From positions 76,029,734 to 76,093,733 of the forward strand of contig NC_085136.1 in assembly GCF_035046485.1 (NCBI RefSeq): 64,000 nt of DNA. Reading direction: 5' to 3'. Below the pieces are notes generated by a model. It ran no database searches. It saw only the letters and a list, made by a program, of their open reading frames with translations, and was not told the origin of the DNA. The first letter of the stretch is position 1, and the number at the start of each line of letters is the position of its first letter. Made by a program: the position numbers and the translations under genes. This document shows, one piece after another, positions 12,345-23,632 of the stretch. The stretch comes from Aedes albopictus (lineage: Eukaryota > Arthropoda > Insecta > Diptera > Culicidae).

Positions 12345-13140
12345 TATCGTTGGAAACATTGTTTAGTAGATTTCAGGAGCGCTCTGAAGAGTTTCAGGGT
12401 ATTTGATGGGCATTCCAGGGTGTTTGAATAGGTTGTATGGATGTCTGGGTTTGTCATAGAGGTGATTCAAGGAGTGGCATGAACGTTCCAGGGTGTTTCA
12501 GACGGTTTTAGGGGCGTTACAGGGGTAATCTCGGGATCCCAGGGGGTGTTCCAGTGATTGGACGGGTGATTCAGAAGGTTTCAAGGAGTTTCAAGAGCTC
12601 TCTAGGGAGTTTTAGGGGTGTTCCAGAGGGTATCAAGGGCGCTCCGCTGTTTTAGGGGTCTAGGGTTCCCAGCGTATTTTAGGAGTACTCTTACGCGTTC
12701 CAAAAAAGTTTGAGTGGATTTTAGGGGCTTTCTAGGGATGTTCCAGGGGTGTTCCAAAGGGCTTTCGGGGCATTCTTAGAAATTTCATGGGGTTTCAGGG
12801 CATTCTAGTGAAGGACTTTTAGGAATGTCAGGGACGTTTCAGGGGTAATTATATGCATTTTGGGTTCCAGGGAGTTTAAGGAGCGTAGTTGAAGGACGTT
12901 GGCGATTATAGGAGGTTTCAGGAACGTTCCATAGGAATTGTAGGGATCGATGGGGGATTCAGAAGTGCTCTAGGGGGCTTTATGAGCGTTCCAGAGGCGT
13001 TTCGTGGTGTTTCAGGAGGTTGCAATGGTGTTTCAGGGAGTTACAATGGATTTCAGGGGATTTCAGGGCTTTCCAGGGAATTTGAGGGGATTTCAGGAGG
13101 TTTCAGCACATTCAAAGGAATCTGTGGGCAAATTTCTCAA
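12345..13140 (+). repeat. Degenerate 21-bp array (GTTTCAGGGGCGTTCCAGGGA type)
   Basis: Units of about 20-22 bp made of two 10-11 bp half-units (TTTCAGGGG and GTTCCAGGG). Same family and orientation as 17.33-20.4 kb. Confidence 0.8.
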
Positions 13141-13765
13141 ATTTTCCCTGGAAGATTTTTTGAAGTATACTAGGAAAGTTTTATGAAATAATTCCTGGAG
13201 TAATTTCTTTCGAAATATCCCAAGTGCAATTTCGGAAGGAATCCATAGAAGATTTTCTAACGGATTTTCTAGAGTAATTTCTGAAGGAAACTTTGGATGA
13301 TCTTCTGAAGAAATCTTTATGAAATTTCAGACGGAATTCAGAACTTTTCATGTTCTAAAAAAATCGTTGGAAGAGTTTTCTGAACGGATTTTCAAAGAGA
13401 TATCTGAAAAAAATCCATATAGCAGTTTCCATTTACCAAGTGTGGGAGAACGTGCCTTTGGAGTCGACCTGCTGATGGAAAAATATCGGAAGCAATCCAT
13501 GGAATGATTATTAAAACAGTGTGTAGTTTTTCGTTCTTAATTTTTGGATGAATCTTTGGGGAACTCAGAGAAATTCGAGAAGGATTCTATGGATTTTCTA
13601 AAGAAATCTCTGGAATAACTCTTAAAGGAATGCTCAAAGAAATCTCAGAAGGAACCCCTGACAGAATTTCTTTAAGATTTCATGGAAGACTTTCTACAGG
13701 AATTACTGAAAAAAACTTTCTAAAGTTTCTAAAGAACTCAAGGGAGTTTTTTCTAAGAAATCTGT
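13141..13765. repeat. Degenerate 15-bp family tract
   Basis: TTTCTGAAGAAATC and GGAATTTCT units continue from the 21-bp array in a more decayed form. Near 13120-13330 the text closely parallels 12120-12330 (GCAAATTTCT..TTCCTGGAGTAATTTCT..TTTTCTAACGGA), suggesting an about 1-kb duplication. Confidence 0.6.
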
Positions 13766-14343
13766 GGTTGTCGGTTACAATACGTGAAATGCCGTACTAC
13801 GACAGAGTAACGGTCGTCTCTGTCATCGCTGTTCGCTAACCTGTAAAATTAACACTATAGCAAATGATTGTTCGTGAAAAAACAATGAAACTGCAAATCA
13901 GAGAGCTGCTGTTTGAACCGATATTATTCAATAAGGATCGTATCGTAAATATTTGGATATTTTTGGATGATAGCAGCTATCATTCTTGCATTGATATTGC
14001 AATTTAAATGTTTCTTAGCGTTTTTAATGATTACGTAAATCATTTGGATGATATCAGGAATTATTTTCGTAATTTCGATCATAAGCTGCATTGTATCGCT
14101 GATCATCGTTATTCAATCGAGAACATGGTATCAATCAGACAGTGATGTCAGATATCAATCTCGGATTGCTAATAATCCTTCAATTATATCAATCGGTATG
14201 TTGTGTTTACTTGTACCGTTTTGCTTGATAAGTAGTTTAAATAACTTTATCCCTGAGACTTATCCGACAATATGATGAATCATCTTATTTTCCAAATGAG
14301 CAGGTGTCGTTTAGCAATCCGAGAATGATATTTTCTAATATGT
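13766..14343. other. AT-rich, no gene recognised
   Basis: Frequent ATGATA/TATCAT strings. No domain in either strand. Confidence 0.35.
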
Positions 14344-14357
14344 ATTATATATCAACC

Positions 14358-14630
14358 CATATAGCCGAGGCGGTAAACGCACGGGTATTCAGCATGACCA
14401 TGCTGAGGGTGACGGGTTCGATTCCCGGTCGGTCCAGGATCTTTTCGTAAAGGAAATTTCCTTGACTTCCTTGGGCATAGAGTATCTTCGTGCCTGCCAC
14501 ACGATATACACCTGCAAAATGGTCATTGGCAGAGGAAGCTCTCAGTTAAAAACTGTGGAAGTGCTCATTGAACACTAAGCTGAGAAGCAGGCTTTGTCCC
14601 AGTGAGGACGTTACGCCAAGAAGAGAAGAG
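14358..14630 (+). mobile_element. tRNA-derived SINE, Feilai type, copy 1
   Basis: The head carries RNA polymerase III promoter boxes: A-box-like TAGCCGAGGCGG near 14362 and B box GGTTCGATTCC near 14414-14424. The SINE body follows (GGAAGCTCTCAGTTAAAAAC, GTGCTCATTGAACACTAAGC, GCTTTGTCCCAGTGAGGACG) with an AAGAAGAGAAGAG tail. An exact 14-bp TSD, ATTATATATCAACC, sits at 14344-14357 and 14631-14644, so the insertion is young. SINEs borrow the machinery of a partner non-LTR element. Feilai is the abundant Aedes SINE, and the name is from memory of the family. Confidence 0.88.
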
Positions 14631-14644
14631 ATTATATATCAACC

Positions 14645-15180
14645 ATAACATGAATGGTATCGCTCGAGAATCATTATCGCGCAATCAAGATTGGTTATTG
14701 CAACATCTAAGAAATCTTTCAGGGTATGGTAAGAAATGATGTGTGTTACCATGCATCTATACATTAAAGTATCATTACCTTAACACCACAAGGTACCATC
14801 CATATGATACAAATTAGAGTTATTGTTTAGTGACACATGTCTTCTCATCATGGAAGATTATTCAATGATACCCTTTATCATATCAGAATGGTATCATCTT
14901 CCTAGTAGCAATAGAGCTCATCTCAGCTGGCTTGATTACCAGTTTTAACTTGTCATTAAGATTAACATGTATCGTTCCACAATGGTTCTGCATTGTTCCG
15001 GCCACGTCCTAACAATTCAACAACGTGTATCATTTAGAAAGGGAATGATCTTCTTATACGTCATGGAATTGGTTTCATTTTGCAGACTTGATTATATGTT
15101 TGAGCTCATTCTATAAATATTCTTCTTTCACATGTCTGATGAACATACGGTACTTTATAGAAAGGAACAACTTGTAAGTC
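14645..15180. other. AT-rich, no gene recognised
   Basis: Many GGTATCAT/ATGATACC strings in both orientations. Possibly an old MITE, but ends not found. Confidence 0.35.
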
Positions 15181-16990
15181 CGTGAATCTTGCACAAGTTT
15201 AAGCGACTTTTAGGTTTGTTATCTCATCAGAGTTTATTCTCCGTGTGGCAAGGGAAAAACTGCATTTCTTCCGCTTCACGGTCCGTAACATCTAGTAATG
15301 TCATCATCACCGACGGTCCTAATCTCAATGTAAATGCACCACGTTGTGGTTGTCATCCTCCAACATCGCCTCGCCATCAACCCACCAGAACTGGAAAGAC
15401 ACAAATGAAGAAAGCCAAAAAAAGAGTCCACAATTATTATTAGGTTTCCATTTATGCACTGCTGCTTAATGCCGCCGCCAACGACTCGCGCGATCCAAAC
15501 CGCTTACGGTTTATTTATTCGGTTTGAAGCGGCGTGGCGCATAGAAAAACAAACCTCGGCACTGTTATATTCGGGCGAGTGCCGGGCTGTGCCGTTGCGT
15601 GAGGATTGCCTCTCCTCAAGGGTCTTTAATTGCAGCTACCAACCACTTGACTGGTTTGACGGTACTATGCCGGATTAGGTTCTTAGATGCTTCTAGTCTT
15701 GGAAAAATGATAGCCATTCTATGTTTTTTTGGAGTGAAAGAAAAGTATTCGATTCGAACTGATGAAAAAAACGCATGTCGATTGATCTAAATTTGATGGG
15801 AAGACTTGTTTCAGTGTGTTAAATTTAACGGTCTGAGCCGTGTGATTATTTATAATGAATATCAGCTTATTCTGAATCGATTTCCGAGCAAAACTATAAA
15901 GGATTATTGACGGATTATTCCAATTGTCCAGAAACATTGTATTATGATTCAGGCTATAGTTATCAAATGGTTTTGAACGATGGAATCACTGTTACTTGTA
16001 TCGTGTACTCATTTTTTGCCAGTTGTAAAGAAACTTATACTTAGCGAAAGCAAAACAAACCGAAGATACATTTACGAATAACCATTCGCTGTATCATAAA
16101 GTTAACGACCACCAACTGTTCTCCAAATAGTTTTCCGAAAACAGCGTCAAGTTTTCAAAACTGCTTTTGGCGGTTACAATCAACAACGGTTTCCGGTTAG
16201 GATTTTAATGTATAAATATGATTATATTAATCTTCCATATGATAAGCTGTATTGTTTGTTTATGGTAAATCATTAATGCTATTCCCAATTATAGTTGCAT
16301 TAATGTTCAATCATGTACTTAAGAACGACTCAACGCTCCCGAAGATGATTGCCCCATTCTTTCGCCTGGATCTCTGGATTGTTCAGTTCATTACACCATA
16401 CATGTTATTGTTATGCACACGTCGCCTCGACAGTTTTATTTTTATTACCTCTTTTTTTTGCTGTTTTCTTCCAACCCGTGATGGAAAGTGGTAATTCTAT
16501 TCTTTTCCCATCACGTCGCCGTAGTCGTCGTTGTTGAGTGGTTTTTCCCCCATGTGGTTATGCTTAGTTGTTGGGTTGTGGAGACTCAAATCATGATGAT
16601 CGTCGAGACCAAGCCAAGCCAAGTGTGAAAAATACAGGAAGGAAACCTTGAACTGTCGCGTCTCGGCTTGGCTTGGGTCTGCGCCTAATGCTCGGTTCTT
16701 CGTTGAGCAGGATGATGATGATGATGACGGTGAGGTGAATGGATGTGCGAAATGATGGGAAAGTGTTGAACGTTTTTACCCGTTTTTTGATTTGGTGCAA
16801 AAATAATGAAATGTGTGTCACATTGTTGCGATTTTTATTTTTCGTTTTCCCTTCCGCTCTGCGGTTTTTCGTAATGGAAGGTGGAGATCAACGACACATG
16901 GCGCCGTCAGCAGATGTCGAAAGAAGATTTCCGTCAGCTTGGGATTTCTCTGCTATGAGTGTGAAATGAGGAGTTTTTTTTTATTTTATT
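15181..16990. other. Low-repeat DNA, no gene recognised
   Basis: Mixed-composition unique sequence. The open frames (up to 84 residues) show no domain. There is a GATGATGATGATGATGA run near 16711-16727 and a hairpin at 16607-16679. Confidence 0.35.
16607..16679. repeat. Short hairpin, arms GACCAAGCCAAGCC
   Basis: The arms at 16607-16620 and 16665-16679 pair over about 13 bp with one extra base, around a 44-base loop. It is too short and loose to call a microRNA precursor. Confidence 0.5.
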
Positions 16991-17059
16991 TAAGAAAAAT
17001 GGGTCATTTTAAAGTTGAGAATTTTCTTATCAGGCCAAAATGAGCTATGAAGCTCCTGA

Positions 17060-17325
17060 AGTAACTTTTTGAATAAAATGGTTCAAGTACGAAGTGTTAT
17101 CTGAATTGATGCAGTTATAGACTACATTTCTTCCAATTAATGAAATATTCTATCTAAAAGAGCACGAATGAGCCCGTTTAGCTCACTTATAAAATTCGAT
17201 TCACGAAATGAAATGTTTGCTGTAATATGTTCCAAATGAGCCATACAGCTCCCCCATAACGTCTTATTGCATGAATTAGCAAAAATGTTGGACATTTTGC
17301 ATACCTATTTCATTAAATTGATAAG
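17060..17325 (+). repeat. AATGAGC..AGCTC repeat family, left block
   Basis: AATGAGCCCGTTTAGCTC at 17167 and AATGAGCCATACAGCTC at 17235 are spaced about 70 bp. The family resumes at 21.9 kb after the 21-bp array. Confidence 0.6.
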
Positions 17326-17329
17326 TGAG

Positions 17330-20300
17330 CTGTCAAGGGCGTTCCAGAAGATTTCAAGTATATCCAAGGGGGTTTCAGGGGTATTCCAGGGAGCTTCAGG
17401 ATGTATCATGGCCATTCCAGGGGGTTTCAGAGGGAGGGGGATGTTCAAGGAGGTTTTAGGGGATTGTAGAGGCGTTCCAGGGAGTTTAAGGTAGTTTCAG
17501 GAGGTTTCAGAAACATTTCAGGGTAATTCTATGGGTTAAAGGGGGTTTCAGGAGCATCCCGGGAGATTTTAGGGAGTTTCAGGGGCGTACCAGAAGGTTA
17601 CAGGGACGTTCTATGGAGTTCCAGGGAATTTCATGTGATTTCAGTGAGGGAAATTCTTGGGATCTAAGGGGATTTCAGAAGCGCTCTAGAGCTTTTAGGA
17701 GCGTTCCAGAGGAGTTTCGTAGTATTTCGGAGGGTTGCAGAAAGTTATAATAGATTTCCGGGGTTCCAGGGAGTTTCAAGACCGTTCCAGAGAATTTAAG
17801 GCGGTTTCAGGAGGTTTCAGAGAGGTTTCAGGAGAATTCTAGTGATTAAAGCAGTGCTCTAGCTGGGGGCTTAAGGAGCATTTCAGGAGCGTTTCCTGGT
17901 ATTTCTGGGGGCTGTAAGGGCGTTTCAGACTGCTACAATAGGCTTCCGGGGCCCCCGGGAGGTTCCAGGGACTTTTAAGCGTTCCGGAAGGTTCTAGGGC
18001 GTTCTAGGGTGTTGCAGGGAATTTTGGGCGATTTCAGGAACGTTGCTAAAGAATTCTCAAGATTGAAAGGGGGTTCAGAAGCACTCTAAAGGGCTTTAGG
18101 AGCGTTCCAGGCGCGTTTCGTGATATTTCAGGGGATTGCAAAGGCGTTCCATGTGTTCCAGTGTATTTCAGGGGTATTCCCAGGAGGTTCCAGGAGTTTC
18201 AGGGCCGTACAAGAAAGTTCCAAAGGCGTTATAGGGAGTTACAGGAAATTTCTTATGTGTTTTAGGGATCCCAGCAGATTTCAGGAGCGCTCTAAAGAAT
18301 TTCAACGTAATTGATGGGCGTTCCAGGGTGTTTGAATAGGTCTTTTTTTACGTCTGGGATCGTTATAGATGTGCTCCAAGAAATGGCACTAGGGTGTTTT
18401 CCAGGGTGTTTCAGATGGTTTTAGGGGCGTTACAGGGGTATCCTAGAGGTCCCAAGGGGTGTTCCAGTGATTGTAGGGATGATTCAGAAGGTTACAAGAA
18501 CTCTCCAGGGAGTTTCAGGGATGTTCCAGAGGGTTTTAAAGGTGCTCCAGGTGATTGCAGGGAGTTTCCAGAAAGTTTCAGAGGTGTTCTAGGGGTCTCA
18601 GCAGATTTGAGAAGTGCTCTAAGACGTTCCAAAAAGTTTGAGTGAGTTTCATGAAAAATTCCAGGGATGTTCCAGGGGGATTCAAGGATATTCCAGGTGC
18701 TTTCGGGGCATTCCAAAAAGTTTCAAGGGGTTTGATAGGCATTCTAGTGAGCTACAAGGAATTTTGAGGATGTCAGAGACGTTTCAGGAGTTATTCTAGG
18801 CGTTTAAGCTTCCAGGAAGTTTTAGGGGCGTACCAGAAGGCTTTAGGACGTTCCAGGGAAATTCAGGAGGTTTCGGAAATGCTCCATGGGAATTCTTGGG
18901 ATTGATGGGGCTTTAGGAGCGTTTCATTGGCGTGTCGTGATATTTCACGGGGGTAACAAGGGCGTTTCAGGAAGCTACAATGGATTTCAGAGGCGTCCCT
19001 GAAAGCTTCCAAGGAGTTTCAAACGTTCCAGAAGGTTCCAGGGGGTTTCAAGGCGTTCCAAAGAATTTAAGGCGGTATCAGGAGATTTCAGAGAAGTTTT
19101 AGGAGAATACTGGGAATTGATGGGGGTTTCGGGATCGCTCTAGGGGGCCTTATGAGCGTACCAGAGGCGTTTCGTGGCATTTCAGGAGGTTGTAAGGGCA
19201 TTCCAGGGAGTTTCAATGGATTCAAGGCCGTCCCCGGGACGTTGCAGGGAATCTCAGGTCTGTACCAGAAGGTTCCAGGGGCGTTCTAGGACGTCCCATG
19301 GAATTTCAGGGACGTTTCAGAGGAATTCTAGTGATTGAAGGGGGTTTCCGGAGCGCTCTAGGGGGCTTTAGCAGCGTTCTAGGAGCGTTTCAAGGTATTT
19401 CCGGGGATTGCAGGGGCGTTCCAGCGAGTTACAATGGATTTCAGGGCGTTCCCAAAGATTTTATTAGGTTTCAAGAGCGTTCCAGGGAATTTAAGGTGGG
19501 AATAGGAGATTTCAGAAATTTTTCAGGGGAATCCTAGCGATTAAAGCGCGTTTCGGGAGTGCTCTACGGGGCTTAAGAAGCTTTTCAGAGGCGTTTAGCG
19601 GTATTTCAGGGAGTTGCGGGGGCGTTTCAGGTAGTTGCAATGGATGTCCCAGGAAACTTTAAGGGTACCAGGTTCCAGGAAACTTTAGTGGCGTTCCAGA
19701 AGGATCCAGGGGCATTTTAGGGAGTTCCAGATGATTTCTGATTTGTGTTAGGGGTCTCAGCAGCTCTCAGGAGCACTCTAACGAGTTTCAGGGTACATAT
19801 TTGATAGATGTTCTAGGGTTCTTCAATAGGTATCGGTTGAAGATAATCACCGTGGACTCCGTGGACGTTTCAGGGTGTTTCAGACGGTTCCAGGGGCGTT
19901 AGAGAGCCGTTCTAGAGGCCCTAAAAGGTTTCGGGAGGGGTTTCAAGGGATGTTCCGTTGATTGCACGAGTGTTTCAGAAGGTTTCAAAAGGTTTGAAGA
20001 GCTCTCCAGGATGTTCCTGGATCGTTCCGAGAAATTACTATGGATTTATGGGTCCAGGAGATTATTTTAGGGGCGTTTAAGAGGGTTTCAAGGGCGCTCC
20101 AGATGGTTGCAGGGAATTTCCAGGAAGTTTTAAAAATTCCAGGGGATTTCTTGGGGTTTAGCAGATTTGAGGAGTGCTTTAAGGCGTTTCAAAGAGTTTG
20201 AATGGGTTTTAAGGGCGCTCCAGGGATATTCCAGGGGGTTCATGGGTTTTCTTGGGGGCTTCAGGGGCATTCTAGTGAGCTACAAGGGATTTTGGGGATG

Positions 20301-20400
20301 TCAGGGAGGTTTCAGGGGTTATTCTAGGCGTTTTTGTGTATTCCAAGCGGTTTCAGGCGAAACCCTCTGGAACCACTAAAATACCTTGGTTCGTCTTGAG
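17330..20400 (+). repeat. Large degenerate 21-bp array (GTTTCAGGGGCGTTCCAGGGA)
   Basis: About 3 kb of the same two-part unit as 12.35-13.14 kb. Larger blocks of a few hundred bases recur, for example GCTCTAGGGGGC..GAGCGTTCCAGAGGCGTTTCGTGGTATTTCAGG passages at 17.7, 18.1, 18.9, 19.15 and 19.35 kb, so there is higher-order organisation. Open frames of 60-83 residues are repeat artefacts. Confidence 0.85.
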
Positions 20401-20540
20401 ACCCAGTCGAGACACGCCTGAAATCTCCTTGAAAACTTCCTGAACTCTTAAAAAACCGCTTCCAAAACCCTGAAATCACCCGCAATCCAATAAAAAGCCT
20501 TGAAATGCATTGAAACCTCCTAAATCGCCTTGAAACTTCT
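20401..20540 (-). repeat. Inverted 21-bp units inside the array
   Basis: The text flips to CCTGAAACC/CTTGAAAC units here, then returns to the plus face at 20541. Confidence 0.75.
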
Positions 20541-21010
20541 TGGGTCCCAAGGGGTTTCAGAAGGGGTCCCAAGGAGTGTTCCGGTGTTTCCATAGGTTCC
20601 ATGGGGGTACAAGAGTTCTCCAGGGGGTTAAGATCGTTTCAGGGAGTTACTATGGATTTAAAGGGCGTTCCCGAGAGGTTCTGGGGGTTTCAGAGTCAGG
20701 AACGCCCCGGTTTCAAGGGCGCGCCAAGTGGTTGAAGGGAATTTCGAGGAAGTTTCAAGAGTTTCATAGGGTTTTAGAGGTGTCATGGAGGTCTCAGCAA
20801 ATTTAGGGAGTAGTCTGAGGCGTTCATAAGGGTTTGAGGGGGTTTCAGGAGCGTTCCAGCGATGTTCCCGGCGAGTTCAAGGCTATTTCAGGCGGCTCCA
20901 GGGGCATTCCAAGCAGTTTCAAGGGATTGAAGGGGCATTCTAGTGAGCTACAAGGGATTTTGGGTATGTCAAGGAAGTTTCAAGGGCGTTTTAGGGTATT
21001 TAAGTAGGTT
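20541..21010 (+). repeat. 21-bp array, plus face resumed
   Basis: GTTTCAGGGAG and GTTCCAGG units again. Confidence 0.75.
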
Positions 21011-21240
21011 TCAGGCGAAACCTCTTGGAACGGCTTAAATGCCTTGGTACATCTGGAAACCCGTTGAAATATCCTTGAAAGCTTCTTGAAACGTCCGAAA
21101 ACCGTTTCCAAACCCCTGAAAGCATCTGGAATCCAATAAAAAAAAGCTTGAAATGCATTGAAATCCTCTGCATCGTCTTGAAACGCCAATAAACCCCTGT
21201 AGAAAGGTTCATTTTAATATTTGACCCCTTCCTAGACCCC
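21011..21240 (-). repeat. Inverted 21-bp units
   Basis: The junction at 20995-21030 (GTTTCAGGCGAAACCTCTTGG) duplicates the junction at 20347-20365 (GTTTCAGGCGAAACCCTCTGG). The flip is therefore a repeated feature of a larger unit of about 650 bp. Confidence 0.75.
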
Positions 21241-21359
21241 TTCATTGCTTAACGTAACTACTTGTATGAGGAAAATTTTGAATTTTTATATGAAGCATAA
21301 CACAGCGCTAAACCTTCTTTCCCTTTTACTTCACTTTAGCGATATGTAATGTTTGAAGG

Positions 21360-21720
21360 ATCCAAAACATTCTTGAAACTTCCTTAAGAGCATCCCCAAG
21401 CCTTCGGAAACCTTTTTTTTTTTATTTGTGAATTTTAACTTAATGCTAATTCTTCACACCCTTCGGAAACCATTTCCAAATCTTTCTAGAACCTCCCGAA
21501 ACGCTCAGAAATGCCTTGAAACTCCTCTTGAAAGCCACCAAAATCCCCTAAGCCACTGACACGTCCTGAAATGCCTTGAAACTGTTTTGAAGACCTCCTG
21601 AACCTTTTTCGAAAGTACCTTGAATTTCGAGAAACCCTCTTTAAAACTACTCTGAAACATCCTTGAAATTCCATTGGAAGCCCCCTGGAATCCTCCCGAA
21701 ACTAATCCTGAAACTCCCAA
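21360..21720 (-). repeat. Inverted 21-bp units
   Basis: CTTGAAACTCC/CCTGAAATGCC units, interrupted at about 21410-21465 by a T-rich insertion. Confidence 0.75.
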
Positions 21721-21899
21721 AACATTTAAGACAATTTAAGAGACTTAAAATTTAATGGGAAGTTTAGAAAATGGGCGGGTCTTGAAGTTCACTGGTTGTC
21801 TACTACCGTGAAATTGTGTCATGTTCTATATCCATTTTCCCTATAAGCATGGGACAATTATGAGTTGACGAGTTGACGGCAGAGTACTCTAGATTTGAA

Positions 21900-22740
21900 A
21901 TCACAAAGAAGTGGCTCTAATGAGCCATTTCAGCTCAGCTATCAAAACCTTACTGAAGTAGTACTGCTCCCGCCTTAACAAGTTTTAAATGAGCACTACG
22001 GCTCGTTTTAATATAAAATTCAATGTAAACTACTCAAAATTAGTGATCTTCCATGAATTTCTTGGCATTCTTCTTCTTCTGCTTGATGGCTCTACGCCCC
22101 AACTGGGACTGAGCCTGCCTCGCTTCAACTTAGTGTTCTTTGAGCACTTCCACAGTTATTAATTGAAGGGCTTATGCGTGCCATTGCATGAAATTGTATA
22201 TTGTGAGGCACACAATGCCCAGGGAGTCGAGAAAATTTTCTCGACCTGAACGGGAATCGAAACTGCCGTCTTCGGATTGGCGATCCATAGCCTTAACCAC
22301 TAGGCTAACTGGAGACCCATTAAATTGGCATTAAACTGTTTATAATATACTTCATCTTGAACTGAGCACTATAGCTCTCAAGGAATAAGATGCTCTATCT
22401 GACACGGCTTGAATGAGTACTTGTAGCCGGAAGTAGCTCTTATCAAAACCAGATTGATGTAGTATTTTTTTTTTATTTCGTCTTAAACTGGGGAAAACAA
22501 CCAATGGATCTTTTCCTTCTCAAAATAGTGTTTGACTGAGCCAAATGAGCACTTCAGCTCCACTTAAGACAAGAATCAAATACTATCAAAGTACTTTGAA
22601 ATCTAATTCATTTCATTTGTATCGTAGTCATGTTTCTCGAATGAGCACTACAGCTTTTAGAATTAGATTTGTATTCGTCTATTTTTTGTATGACTGACAC
22701 AAACGAACACATTCAGCTACTCAATAAATATGTTAACTCT
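21900..22740 (+). repeat. AATGAGCAC..CAGCTC repeat family, right block
   Basis: Motif copies at about 21919, 21988, 22362, 22543 and 22639 (for example AATGAGCACTACAGCTT), spaced roughly 70-130 bp apart from one another where not interrupted by the SINE at 22068-22318. Confidence 0.6.
22068..22318 (-). mobile_element. Older tRNA-derived SINE (Feilai-related)
   Basis: Reversed, it starts CCAGTTAGCCTAGTGGTTAA (A box), then GTTTCGATTCCC (B box, one change), CCTGGGCATTG, AATAACTGTGGAAGTGCTCA and GAACACTAAG, ending in AAGAAGAAGAA. The body matches the two young copies but with more changes and a different head. No clear TSD. Confidence 0.8.
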
Positions 22741-23630
22741 TCTCATTTGTACAGAACTGTTTACAAACGTTTCTCGAAGATTTTCACCGTCTTTTGTATA
22801 AAATTCTTGTAAAATTCCATCTGAAAATCCGCGCAAAACTGATCGACAAAATCTACGAGAAAACACTTCAAACCAATTTCATCTATTCAAGTCATTCATT
22901 TACTCCAATTTTTTTAGACACTAGTGTCCAAGCTGTGCACAGTTGAGTTTTCTGAAACTTGCGGTTTGAAATTATCCATCTGTTGAACTCGTTAGCCACC
23001 TCCGTCTAAGTAAATAAAACCATGCATCAAAAATAACAAAAATGCCGCCCGGCATTCGCAGAAATTAATCACAGCCGTGTACGAGTACGAAGAAGTAAAA
23101 AACGGTTACACTTGAGGTGTTTTGCTGCGATTTAATCGCGCTGAAACATCTATCCAAGGTATGGGTCAGTCCCCGAGTTTTGTCCATTCAGCTGCGGACT
23201 AGGTACCTATTTACCGCGCAGGAGACAGGTCTTACTTTCCATCTCAAACAGCCCAAACACGAGGAGGAAGCCATCAAATTTTATGGACCTTATCCACTTA
23301 GCAATCGCTGCTGAATGGATAAGTACCTAGGTATGTTTCCAACAATCCGACCCGGCGGCGCGATGCGGACGTTTCCAAAGTTGAATGGAAATGGTCGCGG
23401 AGTTCGCAATAGTAATTACTTGTCAACATAAATTTGGAACTAAATGTGTGGCAAAAAAAAACAGGTGGTTGAATGAAGTTTTGTCGCTTTTTTTCTGATC
23501 AAATAAGTGCGACTTGCGGAAATGATTATGAAACAACTTACCGATAATGTGAGCAATGAAAAAGAAGCAGAGTACATCACACGGATATTTTCGTAAATGA
23601 AGCCAGGATGGCATTTGGACATTTACATTC
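22741..23630. other. Low-repeat DNA, no gene recognised
   Basis: Includes a CCGCCCGGCATTCGC stretch near 23045 and GACCCGGCGGCGCGATGCGG near 23350. No coding domain. Confidence 0.35.
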
Positions 23631-23632
23631 AA

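Noticed and set aside
14358..14440. tRNA gene
   Set aside because: A and B boxes are present but acceptor and anticodon arms do not fold as a tRNA. The same head recurs at 23.9 kb attached to a SINE body with TSD.
16607..16679. microRNA precursor
   Set aside because: Only about 13 bp of stem with a large open loop.
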